The translations under genes were made by a program, and so were the position numbers. DNA of 64,000 nucleotides, taken from Lactuca virosa (lineage: Eukaryota > Streptophyta > Magnoliopsida > Asterales > Asteraceae). Location of the stretch: contig CAKMRJ010000001.1 of the NCBI GenBank assembly GCA_928212115.1, positions 182,232,787 through 182,296,786 of the forward strand, given 5' to 3'. The notes beneath the pieces were generated by a model. That model searched no databases and was not told the DNA's origin. It saw only the letters and a program-made list of their open reading frames with translations. Shown here piece by piece: positions 1 to 10,631 of this stretch (position 1 is the stretch's first letter; every line of letters begins with the position of its first letter).

Positions 1-777
1 TGGTATTGACTACGCGCCTTACAGGTCTACGCGAGGCATCTTTTGCTAAATGAATACAAAGATGAATGGAGATAAGTCTATAGCAGTGGTTATAAGCCGA
101 AAGCTGAATAACTAAGTTATCCTAGTTCTGAGTGTATCTGGTTCTGACTTTCGGGTTCTGAAAAACAATTCATAAAGGAGTCTATAAAAATAAACTTTAT
201 GAATCGAAGTGGCTATCCTCGAATGAATCTCTGTGAATTGAATAATCGTTACAGTTGCATGAAAAGAAAAATAATCCTAACACATAATGTGAGCAGTGTA
301 TTCACTAGCTCACTAAGTCAATCAAGGTTATTATTTATTAGTGTGACGCATAAGACGTTTTGGTTTCTTCGGCTGACTCCTCCTTGCAAAACTCCCTATG
401 AACCTCCTCTTATTCCTCCTTGACTCCTCTATGGACTGCTATGATGGAGTGGTTACATCTATCTGGGTTTTTCGTGCGAGAATGGAAGTGTCTAAAGAAT
501 CTATGAGATTAAGTGAAACATTATGGGGTGATCCTTACCGGGTCCTCCTATAATTGCGCAATGTATACAAGTTGTATATAATTTAAGATTAAATAGACCT
601 TCGAATATGTGATCCTACTCCAAAACCACAACCAAGCAAGGAACAGGAAGTAGAGCATAGATCACAAATTCTAAGTTTATAAAATCTCAATTATATAAAA
701 CCTTGGGAGTATACACTCTGGAATTATAGACCTACCAGAAGGGTCTTTTAATTTTCACATATGTTATTTATAGTGCC

Positions 778-872
778 TAAAATACTCCTATAGTATTTTA
801 ATGTAATGAATTTGGAATGTTTTAAACTTGTTGTTGTATTATAGTATCATAAAATACTCCTATAGTATTTTA
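778..872. repeat. Two identical short hairpins
   Basis: A 23-base hairpin occurs at 778-800 and again at 850-872. The arms are TAAAATACT and AGTATTTTA, with a CCTAT loop. Both copies are exact and lie in otherwise diverged AT-rich sequence. Confidence 0.8.
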
Positions 873-1239
873 ACTTTATGTTCTGATCTAGAAATCTCTT
901 GAATAGAGTTAGGTAAGTTTTAAGACTGTTGCAACACCACATCACTCCCAAACACATGTTGGTTATATCTCATATGAATATAGTTGATCAGGCTATATTG
1001 ATCCCATATACGATTACATAACTGTCCAGGTTTGACCGCAGTGTCCAACCTTTAAATACTTTTGTTCTTATCTTCTTGTGATACTTGTTCTAGTATGTAT
1101 ATATGTATTAAGGTATGTATATTTTTATAAGAATATCGTTATATTTTAAAATATACTTTTAGTCAGAGCACTTCGGCCCCATTGTATTTATAGTTGTATA
1201 TTTTTTATAGGTTGATATACTTAGTTCACTATAAACAAT

Positions 1240-1251
1240 GCTATGATACCA
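1240..1251 (-). other. Primer-binding site of element F (initiator Met tRNA type)
   Basis: Read on the minus strand this is TGGTATCATAGC, one mismatch from the usual TGGTATCAGAGC complementary to the 3' end of initiator Met tRNA. It lies three bases from the end of the LTR at 1255. That orients the element to the minus strand and makes the LTR at 1255-4183 its 5' LTR. Confidence 0.75.
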
Positions 1252-1659
1252 ATCTGTCACACCCCCAAACAGGAACGGCGGAAAATTTCGGGGGCGGAGG
1301 AAGTCATGTTTAGTATCACAACACATGCATCATAGTAATCAAAGTAACAAACAACCATTGCATTAATAATAAAGTGCTTACAATGTATTACATTCACAAA
1401 AGATTGACTTCAAGTAAATAACAAAAGAAGACATGAAGCTACTATGCTCCATCTTCTGAATCCATGAGCGCGTACCTGTCTACTAGTTTCCTGAGAATAC
1501 AAGTTATTTTGAAAGAGTAGATCAACATTTAAGTTGGTGAGTTCATAAGTATTTTAGTGATGAAAAGTAAGTTCTTTAGAAAAAGTTCGCCTGTTCCTCC
1601 ATAAAATCCTATATTTTCTGACGTGATGAATGATAAGTAAAAATGACTCTACAATTCCT

Positions 1660-2350
1660 TCTATGAGTACTAAATGGATACAAGTTATATATAATCTAGA
1701 GTAAACAGACTATTGGTTGTGTGAATCTGCCCTAAGCCCACAACCAAACAAGGAATAGGAAATGAGGCGGAAGTCACACATCCCATTGTTTGTTAGATCT
1801 TCATTGTATATAACCCTGGCGTATTCATTTGGTACTTGCAGATTTAACTGTAATAGTTCCGTTATATTTGATGAAAACATTCTTTAAGAAGAACCTATAT
1901 TTCCTTTAGTAAAAATGTTAACCACAATATTTCCTTCTATAATCACTTAGTTCATACTAGCTATATATAATCTAATATAGAACAGATAGTTAATTGTGTG
2001 AATCTTCCTAAGCCCACAACCAAACAAGGAACAGGAAGTAAGGCGGAAAACACCCATTCAACTGCCTATCGGGTATTAATTATACATAACCCTGATGTAT
2101 AAACTAAGGTATTATAGAATTAACCATTAAAGGTCCTTTAAGTTATACTGGTTTAACAAAATGATTTATACTGTTTATAGATAAGTTTCTTGTTTAGCCA
2201 ACTTAATGTTCTATATGAAAAGTATGTTTTTGTTCTAAGCCCACAACCAAACAAGGAACATGAAATGAAGCGGAAAGCACACATCCTACTGCCTATCGGA
2301 TCCGATTAATATATATCCTTAATGTATCTACCGAGGAATCATAAAGTTAG
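1660..2350. repeat. Three diverged copies of a 230-280 bp module in LTR F
   Basis: The core CCCACAACCAAACAAGGAA recurs near 1736, 2012 and 2239, spaced 276 and 227 bases, with similar flanks (GCGGAA after it, then TATAACCCTG-like sequence). A fourth, more diverged copy lies at about 565-760 outside the LTR. The copies align with many substitutions and indels, so this is an old duplication. Confidence 0.7.
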
Positions 2351-3580
2351 CATAATAGGCCCCCTTCTAACTGAATGTACTAAGACCTAATTGCTTTGTT
2401 TGTTTGTTCTCTCGTAAGAATGTATGTTCTCCCAAGTTTTATGACTATCTTTACTAGAAAATAGTTTCCATTGCCTTTTATGTGAGAATATCACTATATG
2501 AATGTAATGGGAAAATGAAAGTATACAGTAGTATTGTATGAAATAACTACTGAAGTACTAACTACCTTAAAACCAATAAGTTTAATTAAGGTTAAAATGT
2601 GATGTGGTTATGACCATACTGATTGACTAGTATTTAGGATGACGACCTGCTGGCGTCGAAGCTAATGTGACATTTGTCACCCCTTGGCATGCCGGCCAAA
2701 CTGTAGCGAACAGTCGGGATGCGGGATTGTCAGTCCCGTATAGATCTATACACACAACGCCCGCTCTCCCTCCAGGAGACTTTGGTAACAAAACGCGACA
2801 TAACAAGATTATTGTTATGCCGTGAAGTAGTGGTTTCACATTATTGTTATCTTGTTCTTGTTATAGTATGTTCCTTTCTGTTCTTGTTATAGTATGTTCC
2901 TTCCTGTTCTAGTTATAGTATGTTTGAACTGACTCATGTATGAACTGACTCATGTAAGTTTCACTGTTCTAGAAATAGTAGTAGTAACCCTCTAAACTAT
3001 ACCTATTATAGTTTACTAATATGTTTGTTTGAACAGTTACTGGCCTGTAGAAAAGACTCAACATTCTACTGAGTTAAGCATGTACTTTTTTTTAGTAAAA
3101 GGCGAAAGAATAGTTCGCTTTGTGCTCACTGCATGGCTGCGTAAGTTAAGCACGTACTTTAAGAATGAAGTTTTATAAACAACAAACTAACATTTTTAAA
3201 AAGAGTTTTTGAATTGATTTGATCACTTATAAAAGCATAAGAAATCTTTTAATGTGATGGTTATCACAGGTAAATATCTACACAATATTTATTGTGTTCA
3301 ACTTGTATTCCCCCCCTTAAAAGCATTTAAAAGCATTTAAAAGATATATTATAGGGGTATGAACTCACATTATTTGGGTGATTCAACTAAAGATTCGAGT
3401 AAGGATGCTAAGTCCCATGAATGAAGTCCCGAGACACAAACGAGTCCTAAACGACTTGTGTTGATACATATAGACATGTAATTAGAAAATCTAACTACAA
3501 AGGAGATTGGGAAACAACCTTGGATGCAAGGATAACTCACCAAAAGAGTGCTAGAAGCAAGATAGGAGGTTGAAGGGGTG

Positions 3581-3987
3581 TTCACGACCCAAAAGAAGGA
3601 TGGTTCACGACCTAATGGAGTTCACGGCCCAAATGGATGAGTGGTTCATGGCCCAAGATGATGGTTCACGGCCCAACAAGGTTCACGGCCGAACTGGACG
3701 AGTGGTTCACGGCCCAATGATGAACATATGAAGGGTTCACAGCCCAACTTGATGAAGAACACTTGAAGATCTTTGTGTTGTGGCTAGTGTTTGAAGATCC
3801 TAAGTTGTATTCTAAGGAGATACAAAGGAAAGATGGTGAAAAGAGTGAAAATGGTGTTCTTGATATATGATACTTGAGAGAGAAAGGGGTTGTTTGCGGC
3901 CAAGAGAAGAAGAAGTGAGGAATAAATGAAGGAAAGGTACTTATATGGGAGGGGTTCACGGCTACACTTGGGCTCACGGCCGTGAAC
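3581..3987. repeat. Array of TTCACGGCC words in LTR F
   Basis: Ten occurrences of TTCACGGCC or one- to two-base variants start near 3581, 3604, 3621, 3645, 3664, 3682, 3705, 3735, 3955 and 3973. The last reads CTCACGGCCGTGAAC, a near-complete dyad around GGCC. Spacing is irregular, mostly 17-30 bases, so it is not a simple minisatellite. Confidence 0.85.
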
Positions 3988-4183
3988 ACCCTTTTGATGG
4001 GTTTTCTGGATCGATTTCATTCCCCTAATCCTAAGCTAAAATTTCTCAACATCCAATCCATAAGTGTACTGGACTTAGAACTCATTAAAATGACCCTTAA
4101 CAAGGCTAAAAGGCAATAGAAATAAGTCTGACTTTTGGTTGATTGGATTGACTTTACGAGATAGGAATTTACGGGTTGTCACA

Positions 4184-4769
4184 TGCGAACACCTAGGACT
4201 TAAGGTGTTTAAATAGTGAGCCAACCCTAAAATTTAGGGTTTTGGGATCCAGATCATTACGTTGGGTGTAATGTTTGTACGCTGGACGTACAGCTTAAAA
4301 CACCCACGTCCACTTACCAACTTATGCTAGGTGTACCCTAGCTTACGTTGGGCATACTCAGAAAAACACGTGCATACCCTCCTTGCACGCAAGGGACCGA
4401 TTTGCCAACTATTTGCATTAGGGGCCAATTCTGCCAATATCTTCAAAATGCCATAACTCCCTTAGCTTAGGTCCATTTCCAACGAAACTTATATCCATGG
4501 AAGGTGGCGAGAAGCTCTATGCTTATAACAACACACCCAAGTCTTAAAACTTCCTGAAAAAAACCCAAAATCCATAAAAGACCGAGTTATCAAATTACAA
4601 CCATACCTTTGACCTCCGAAGGCACCATTGAACACTTAGATCACTTAAACCATAATACCCACACCCAAAAATGACAAATTCCTTCTTCCCTCTGGGCCCT
4701 AAGCCTCACGACAACTGATGATTGGGCCGCAGCCCCAAATAATGAAGCAAATCAGAAACCGAGTGTTAC
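4184..4769 (-). mobile_element. Element E: fragment of a second minus-strand LTR
   Basis: The fragment ends GAGTGTTACA at 4769, so in sense an LTR starts TGTAACACTCGG. Its other end is cut by element F. It contains two dyads, GTACGCTGGACGTAC at 4278-4292 and CATTACGTTGGGTGTAATG at 4256-4274, unlike the words in LTR F, so it is a different family. Directly after it begins a plus-strand Gypsy gag region, which fits E having landed in that older element. No coding sequence is seen. Confidence 0.6.
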
Positions 4770-6328
4770 AGATACAAATCTTGGAATAGAACTCTGGAGC
4801 CTATAGGTGAAGGGTTCAAACATAGCTGCTTACACTGCCAAATTCAATGACCATGTTGTTCTGTGCCCCGGACTTGTAACTCTAGAGTATAATAAAGTGG
4901 AGCATTACATCTAGAGCTTGGTACCACATATCAAAGGGATGGTCATTTCCTCAAGACCAAAAACCTATGATAGTGCTAAATGCATTGTTTTCCGCTTAAA
5001 CAAAAACGAAATTCAACAAGGCATGATGGAAGCGAAGTTTGAAACCCTATATCTAGATCAAACAAGTGCAAGTATGGAGGAATGAACTTTAAGCAGTCAT
5101 CAAGGAAGAAACAGGTGGTAGGAACAGTGTACTCAGCAACAACAACAACAACAAGCACGAGACCAGTACAACATAAGAACTATATTAGGAAGCACCCACA
5201 ATACACCAAATGCAACGATATCACATTGGTGAATGCTTCCATTGCACTAAGTGCAACAGAAAAGTGCACACTATTAAGTTCTGCAAGAGCCCAACATTTG
5301 TTGTGGGAAATTCGAGCGTTAGTACAGGATCGAGTGGTGGAGGATGATGAACTTGTTATAAATGTGGGGAGATGGGGCATTACATTCGTGATTGCCCAAA
5401 ATTGAAAAACATGGATGGGAATTCTCGGGGTCGAGCATTTGTGATCAGGAATAGGGACGCCATCCAGGACCCTTCAGTCGTAACTGGTACGTTCCTCATA
5501 AATAACTTATATGCTATAATACTTTTCGACTAAAGTGCTCTAAAAAGTTTCATAACTCCTGCATTAAGACAACTCTTATATCAAGAGTCTAGTAAGTTAT
5601 ATGTAGCATTTGAAGTAGAAATAGCCAACAGGCAGATAGGAAGCACTAAAGAAATCTTAGTATATTGCCTATTAACACTAAGGAACCACACTTTCACGTC
5701 AATCTCATGTTGATGACCATTGGAAGCTTCGACGTCGTCATTGTTATGGACTGGTTATCAACCCACCATCCCAAAATCCTATGTTATGAAAAAGTCATTC
5801 GACCACCCTTGCCTAACAGCGAATCATTATTCACCTACGGCGATAAGTCTGGGAAGAACTAAAAACTCTTTTCTTGCAGAAAAGCTCAAAAAATATCTAC
5901 ACAAGAAATGCTATGATTTCTTGGCTCACATTGTATATAAGAAGAGCGAAACAAAAGAAATCAAAGACATACTATAAGTGTGTGATTACCCAGACGTGTT
6001 TTCTGAAGATCTACCCAATGTACCCCCAACACAACAGGTTGAAATTTCGAATTGACCTAATTCAAGGGGCAGCACTAGTAGCAAAGTAACCTTACATATT
6101 GGTGCACTCAGAAATGAAAGAACTATCAAGCCAACTACATGAACTTCTTGACAAATGATTTATCAGACCAAGCCTCTTGTCTTGGGGAGCACCAATTTTA
6201 TTTGTCAAGAAAAATCACAAATCCTTCCAGATGTTTATCGATTATATGGAGTTGAACAAACTGACGATCAAAAACCGTTATCACTCCCAAGAATCGGTGA
6301 ACTATTCGATCAACACCAAGGATTAAGT
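4770..6328 (+). pseudogene. Element D: decayed Ty3/Gypsy gag-protease-RT fragment
   Basis: The fragment runs gag to the start of reverse transcriptase. A gag zinc knuckle of the form CX2CX4HX4C (CYKCGEMGHYIRDC) is readable at 5354-5395. The protease region follows at about 5450-5780; its catalytic Asp-Ser-Gly is destroyed, reading LFD-stop-SA near 5525-5540. RT begins near 6050, with recognisable stretches such as LHELLDK, WGAPILFVKK and DYMELNK. Stops and frameshifts are numerous, so it is long dead. At 6328 it is cut by Copia element B. Its 3' part is not in the window. The order and motifs fit the Tekay-like chromovirus group, though no chromodomain is present to confirm that. Confidence 0.8.
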
Positions 6329-6639
6329 TGATGGGTTTTACATGTTACAAAAAGCAAATTTTTGGCGGAGAAACATAAACCCTAAGTTCACATGCACCCT
6401 AAAGGATCTAATTTTTCACTATTGAATGCAATAACCAATAAAATATCAAGAACCCTACAAAAACACTAGTATATTTGAAAATAAGAAAAGAGTTTAGTAT
6501 AACATACCTTTTGATTATACTAGTAGATAATCAAACAAAAACCTTCTTGAAATTGCTTGGAAGCTAGCACCAGAAATCTCTTGCCTTTGATGGTTCACAC
6601 CCAACCCTATGGAGGCTTAAAGAGAGAAAATAGGGGATT
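6329..6639 (-). repeat. Element B 3' LTR, first part
   Basis: This is the plus-orientation start (TGATGGGTTTTAC) of the left LTR of B. It aligns closely with 26706-27030 in the right LTR. It is interrupted after 6639, where GGATT (6635-6639) is duplicated on the far side of element A. Confidence 0.88.
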
Positions 6640-6962
6640 TGTAAGGGTCGAATTATTGTAATTAGTCGAAGTATGCTTTGAACTCTTCGAATATTTTGTA
6701 ATGTATTTTACTAGGGCGCTTTTATTCGAAGCTTTAGAGTCAATGCCTTAGTATATTTTTTGTATGCTTTCAGTTCCCTATAAATAGGGTTATTTACTAG
6801 AGTTAGATAAGAACTTTTACAGACTTGTCTACTATTCTCTGTAAAGAATTCGAAAGCATAATAGAGCATAACAAGATCATATTTACATCGTGTGTTCATA
6901 TCTCATATTCTTACTTGAATTCATACTCTGATTAATTCATTACTCGATTCATTGGTTCATCA
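6640..6962 (+). repeat. Element A 5' LTR
   Basis: It runs TGTAAGGGTCG to GGTTCATCA, 323 bases. It contains a TATA box at 6779-6787 and three TTCGAA sites (6686, 6725, 6849). It differs from the 3' LTR at five bases. Confidence 0.95.
6779..6787 (+). promoter_or_regulatory. TATA box of element A LTR
   Basis: TATAAATAG lies in CCCTATAAATAGGG, about 180 bases before the LTR end. It is exactly conserved in the 3' LTR at 20021-20029. This is the likely core promoter for the genomic RNA; the start site would fall near 6810. Confidence 0.7.
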
Positions 6963-6964
6963 AT

Positions 6965-6976
6965 TGGTATCAGAGA
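6965..6976 (+). other. Primer-binding site of element A (initiator Met tRNA)
   Basis: TGGTATCAGAGA follows the 5' LTR after two bases. Eleven of its twelve bases match the standard plant initiator Met tRNA complement, TGGTATCAGAGC. It confirms plus orientation. Confidence 0.9.
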
Positions 6977-7216
6977 AGGAATCATATCTCTGATCTGATT
7001 TTCACGTTGTTCAAAAAGTTTTTGAATCAACTTTTTGATTCAAAAGTTTCCCCACTTTTTGAAAGTGAAAAATTGTCTAGATCTTAGTCTGTGATTCGAT
7101 TCTGCATTTTAATTGTTGAATCGAGTGTTATTCTCATCAATTCGATTTGATTCATCTAGTTTGTTTTCAAATTCTCAAATCTTTTCAAACTTCTCAAAAT
7201 CTTCTTCCGTACAACA
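6977..7216 (+). other. Untranslated leader of element A
   Basis: These 240 bases lie between the primer site and the gag ATG. The leader is AT-rich and contains CTTTTTGA / TTTTTGAATC repeats near 7010-7060. It ends CAACAATGG, a good plant start context. No ORF is seen. Confidence 0.6.
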
Positions 7217-7669
7217 ATGGCGAATTTCAATCTCAATTCGATGACCTCGTTTTCTCATCTTCTAGGTTCATCAACCAAAATTCCAATGCTAATCCCTGAA
7301 TATTATGATCAGTGGGCTGATCGTATGCAGGATTATCTGAATGGTCTGGATGAAGAATTATGGTCATGTATCATTGGAAATGTCAATGTTCCAGTGAATG
7401 TTCAACCAATTGGATCATCTTCTACAAATTCTGGAGTTGATAATCAAACTGATCGTCTGAAGAAACTGGAGAAGAGGTGTATGAGGGAACTGCGAGGTGC
7501 ATTACCTCCAGTTGTGTACAATTACGTTAGGAGTTGTACAACTGCAAAGGAAGTCTGGAACAATCTGAAAGATAAATTTCAAGGAAGTGAGAAGACAAAA
7601 ATCAATTCAGTTAAACAGTGTTTGGTTGAGTTGAACGATTTCAAACAAAAAAAAAGGAGAAACAATTGA
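7217..7669 (+). CDS. Element A gag, N-terminal part
   Basis: This 150-residue frame starts MANFNLNSM in a CAACAATGGCG context. It has the layout of Copia gag proteins of the UBN2/DUF4219 type: an early PEYYDQWADRMQDYL segment, then CTTAKEVWNNLKDKF. Gag forms the particle in which reverse transcription occurs. The frame ends early because of a shift in an A-run near 7650-7661. The next frame continues with KGETIEVYYDRLNK, as expected for gag, through about 7990. The break looks like a one-base slippage in the homopolymer. Confidence 0.85.
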   Translation: MANFNLNSMTSFSHLLGSSTKIPMLIPEYYDQWADRMQDYLNGLDEELWSCIIGNVNVPVNVQPIGSSSTNSGVDNQTDRLKKLEKRCMRELRGALPPVVYNYVRSCTTAKEVWNNLKDKFQGSEKTKINSVKQCLVELNDFKQKKRRNN

Positions 7670-8485
7670 AGTTTACTATGATCGTCTGAACAAAGTTAAT
7701 CTATCGGTGGAATCGCTATGGAATTACCAGAACTTCAATGGAATTCAATCTCATCTTTGTAATGGGGCTTCGAAAAGAATGGAGAAGTGTGAGTATGATG
7801 GTGAGGGAATCAGCAAAGTTTTGATACATCAACTCTCAATGATTTGTACAATCAATTGAAAACACATGAAATTGAGGTAAATGAAATTGCTGAGGAATCA
7901 AAGTTGAATTTGGGAGGTCCATTAGCTCTTATATCAAAGATTTCTGAGAAAGAAGCTGAAAATGGTGATTCTGAGGAAGAAGAATGATTCATCATGAATT
8001 CGGATGATGAAGCAATAGCATTTTACTCAAATAATCGTGTCAAGAAATTTTTCAAAAAGCCGTTCAATTCGAAGACTAAGCTTGCTGAGGTGAAAGGAAA
8101 TTTTGTGAGTAAAAATGTTGTTGAGGAGAAAAACAAAGTTGAGAAGAAAGATTCTAAGATAGCTGATGGAAAGGGTGAGAAGAAGCTGAAAGGTGATGCA
8201 GGAATAGATTGTCATTATTGCAACGGTGCGAATCATCTTGCAAATGACTGTATGCTTCGAAAGAAGGATGAGAGGAAGAATAAAGTCAAAGATGAGGCAT
8301 ACTATGTAGAGAAGCTTGAGGTGGTTCGTGCTAAAGCAAAGAATTTGTCATTGGTTGCAAAGGGTGAGCATGAGGATGAAGATGGAACTTATCAAATCTG
8401 GTCATCCGGGTCAGACGATGAGGAAATGAGGAATCCAACGCATGGAGCGTTGTATGCGAAAATGGAGGAGGACTCAGATGATTAG
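7670..8485 (+). pseudogene. Element A gag, C-terminal part with zinc knuckle
   Basis: After the frameshift gag continues, with further lesions in 7670-7990, to an open frame at 7994-8485. That frame carries one retroviral-type zinc knuckle, CHYCNGANHLANDC (CX2CX4HX4C), at 8210-8251, preceded by a Lys/Glu-rich linker. Such knuckles bind the element RNA for packaging. The segment ends in an acidic tail (DEDGTYQIWSSGSDDEE) and an in-frame TAG at 8483-8485. The reading frame continues past that stop. Confidence 0.85.
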
Positions 8486-9016
8486 GAATTCGAAGTGATG
8501 GGACGATGCTTCGTATCCAAAGCAGCTGACAAATCTCCAATGACAACAAAGGTACGTAAAATTCTCGAATCTTTTAATATTCCTACACATGCTTATGACT
8601 CTGAACTAATTTCTTTTGATGAGACGGTTACTTATTTTGATTCAATTGTTGTGTCTGCTAGCAATGAGGCCAACAAGTTGTCAATGGAGTTGTTAGAGGT
8701 CAAAAAGAGATTAGACATGAAAATAAGCAAAATTGAATGTTTGGAATTACAAATGACAAATATAATGTGTGATAGGGATAGGTTATCGAGTGATGTTAAA
8801 CTTTTGCTAGCACAAAGAAACATCTATTGTAATTCTGCTAAACGACTTTATAGCAAATTAACTGATTTACATCATTCATGTGATATAAGTAAAGAGCAAC
8901 ATAGAAAATTACTACCTTTCCTAGCATTCGATAGAGCCAAGGTAGATAATATTTCGTATGATTGTGAGCACTGTTTAACTGAATTTTTGATGAATGTCTT
9001 GATGCGAATGAATTAG
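8486..9016 (+). CDS. Element A post-gag linker with predicted coiled coil
   Basis: The frame continues gag after the TAG at 8483. It reads MGRCFVSKAADKSPMTTKV and then, from about residue 60 to 130, a heptad-rich stretch (LSMELLEVKKRLDMKISKIECLELQ) typical of a coiled coil. It has no counterpart in standard short Copia gags, where protease follows the zinc knuckle closely. A shift in a T-run near 8982 ends the frame; the following frame picks up directly (DECLDANELVN). I do not recognise a named domain. A structural or assembly role is only a guess. Confidence 0.6.
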   Translation, partial: EFEVMGRCFVSKAADKSPMTTKVRKILESFNIPTHAYDSELISFDETVTYFDSIVVSASNEANKLSMELLEVKKRLDMKISKIECLELQMTNIMCDRDRLSSDVKLLLAQRNIYCNSAKRLYSKLTDLHHSCDISKEQHRKLLPFLAFDRAKVDNISYDCEHCLTEFLMNVLMRMN

Positions 9017-9774
9017 TTAACATAGTGAATGATACTTTGACTAAATCTGAACAAATTCAAATTTTGAAAAAGACTGAGAATTCAACATCTGATTCTCAAT
9101 CTAATTTTGCTGATATTGAAGATAATTCTGACAATATTAGTGAAATTAGTGAACTTGAAGATGTTGATTGTTCTCAGTTGTCTGTTGTTAATGTTGCTTC
9201 AACATCTAAAGGAAAAGAAAAAATTAAGGATTTGATGGTTGAAAATGAAACTGATATACCCTCAACTTCGAAAGTTTATGATATGAACTTCGTGGATCTC
9301 AAAGACAGCCAAACTGATGATAGTGATGATGAAGATGAAGTGAACATTTCGAAGGAAAAGAAATCTTCAAAGGAAGAAGAAAGTCCTCGAATTGTGGTTG
9401 ATCAGGTGTATGGTGATACACAAAAGTTCGAAAAAGTGATGAATGAAAAAGGTGAACACTATCTTGAAACGAATTCAGTGGTTTATCCAAATTTCAAATG
9501 TACATATAATGTCATTTTTCCAAATCAAGTTTTCGTAACTACTGGAAATGTTGAGAAAATCAAACCAGAATTAAAGAAGTTAGTTGAAGAGGATAATTCA
9601 AAAACAACTGATGAAGGTTTTTTCGCAAATCAAAGCACAGTTGAAAACAACTTAACAAAGAATTCGTATGTTTTCCAACGTCAAAAACCACAAAGAAAAT
9701 GGGTTGAAAATCAGAAATTGAAAAAGAGAATTCAAAACAAGTTGAAAAGGAATGTGAAAAAGTTGTCAAATTAA
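9017..9774 (+). CDS. Element A post-gag linker, acidic Ser/Asp-rich segment
   Basis: A frame open from 9025 to 9774 (249 residues from its first Met) continues the linker. It begins acidic and Ser/Asn-rich (DIEDNSDNISEISELEDVD). A more ordered central stretch follows (SVVYPNFKCTYNVIFPNQVFVTTG), and the end is strongly basic. It ends through a shift in an A-run near 9757-9762, after which the next frame continues with KLNSKEFKDQIDKF. Composition suggests a mostly disordered, charged protein. I cannot assign a function. Confidence 0.55.
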
Positions 9775-10631
9775 ACTCCAAGGAATTCAAAGATCAAATT
9801 GACAAATTTTCGAAGGAAAACAACATTTCAAAAAGACAAGCAAGAAAGAAAATATTTTGGCAAAATGTTGAGTCTCAAAAGATGTCTGAATCACAATCAC
9901 CCAAAAATGTTTTCAAAGCTAAAAATTCATCTTTTTCAACAAAACCTCAATATTCATCTCAATCAAATCATTCAAAGTCTGAAGTGAATAAACAACCAAG
10001 GTTTTCGAAAGTTTCAGAAACTAATATTCCAAGAAAATTTTCAAATAACTCAAAACCAAATCAAAAATTCTTTCAACGTCAACGTTTTAAATCAACAGTT
10101 GATACATCATATGCTAAATCTTTTATAACAAAACTAAAAGTTGATTTTGTTCCTATAAAGCCAAATTTTCCAAATCAAACGAAGAAAGAAACTATGAAAA
10201 CTTCACGAGAAAAAGGAATAACGTCAAGGAAGAACATTGATCATTGGCTTGAAGGAAAAGGAAAGATGTATCAGTCAAATACATTTTCAAAGGAACAAAT
10301 TCACGAAGCATATGAAAAGTATATGAATAATTCATCAAATGGCAGTTCATCGTCTAAGGATTTGAACATATCAGTCAAAGCATGGAAACCAGTTATAAAA
10401 GCAAAGAATGTTCATTCACAAACTCAGAATTCGAAGGGTAATGTCAGTGAACATTCGAAATCATCAAAAACTTATGTTTCGGTTCCTTTAAATGAAGAAG
10501 TGAACTTAATTGATAGTCTCAAAACAAAAGTTTGTGATTGGGTTAAAAGTTCTTCATTACATTCGAAATTGAAATCTAATTTCCAAGGACCCAAAAAGCC
10601 TTGGGTACCTAAATTTTTCCATTGAATGTAG
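9775..10631 (+). pseudogene. Element A post-gag linker, Asn/Lys/Ser-rich segment up to protease
   Basis: The frame in phase with protease includes an open stretch at 9882-10625. It is basic and Asn/Ser/Gln-rich (NSKPNQKFFQRQRFK; NNSSNGSSSSKDL) and ends KPWVPKFFH before stops at 10623 (TGA) and 10629 (TAG). The same frame then reads VLCDEQYDKKWYIDSG, the protease. The Gag-like region from 7217 to here thus spans about 3.4 kb, roughly three times a usual Copia gag. Confidence 0.65.

Larger units (their letters stand above)
1..1254 (-). other. Interior leader of minus-strand Gypsy-type element F (no gene seen)
   Basis: No open frame here resembles a known protein. The stretch abuts the primer-binding site and LTR of element F, so it is most simply that element's interior just after its 5' LTR, read on the minus strand and continuing off the window. 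It is AT-rich. It holds one copy (about 565-760) of a module that recurs three times inside the LTR, recognised by its CACAACCAAGCAAGGAACAGG core, and two copies of a short hairpin at 778-800 and 850-872. It could instead be LTR remnants of an older related insertion. Confidence 0.5.
1255..4183 (-). mobile_element. Element F: 5' LTR of a Gypsy-type retrotransposon
   Basis: The LTR begins TGTCACACCCCC and ends GGGTTGTCACA in plus orientation, so in sense it runs TGTGACAACCC to GGGTGTGACA, with the expected TG..CA ends. At about 2.93 kb it is long, as in large plant Gypsy elements. Inside are three diverged copies of a roughly 230-280 bp module around 1665-2350, a GC-rich block at 2640-2790, and an array of TTCACGGCC words at 3581-3987. 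Small ORFs at 2627-2839 and 3370-4020 look like chance frames. The 3' LTR and any coding interior are outside the window. The adjacent bases TGCGA (4184-4188) are the predicted target duplication, but the partner copy is not visible. Confidence 0.75.

Noticed and set aside
2627..2839. 70-codon minus ORF in LTR F
   Set aside because: GC-rich block inside an LTR, no known domain, no start or leader signals.
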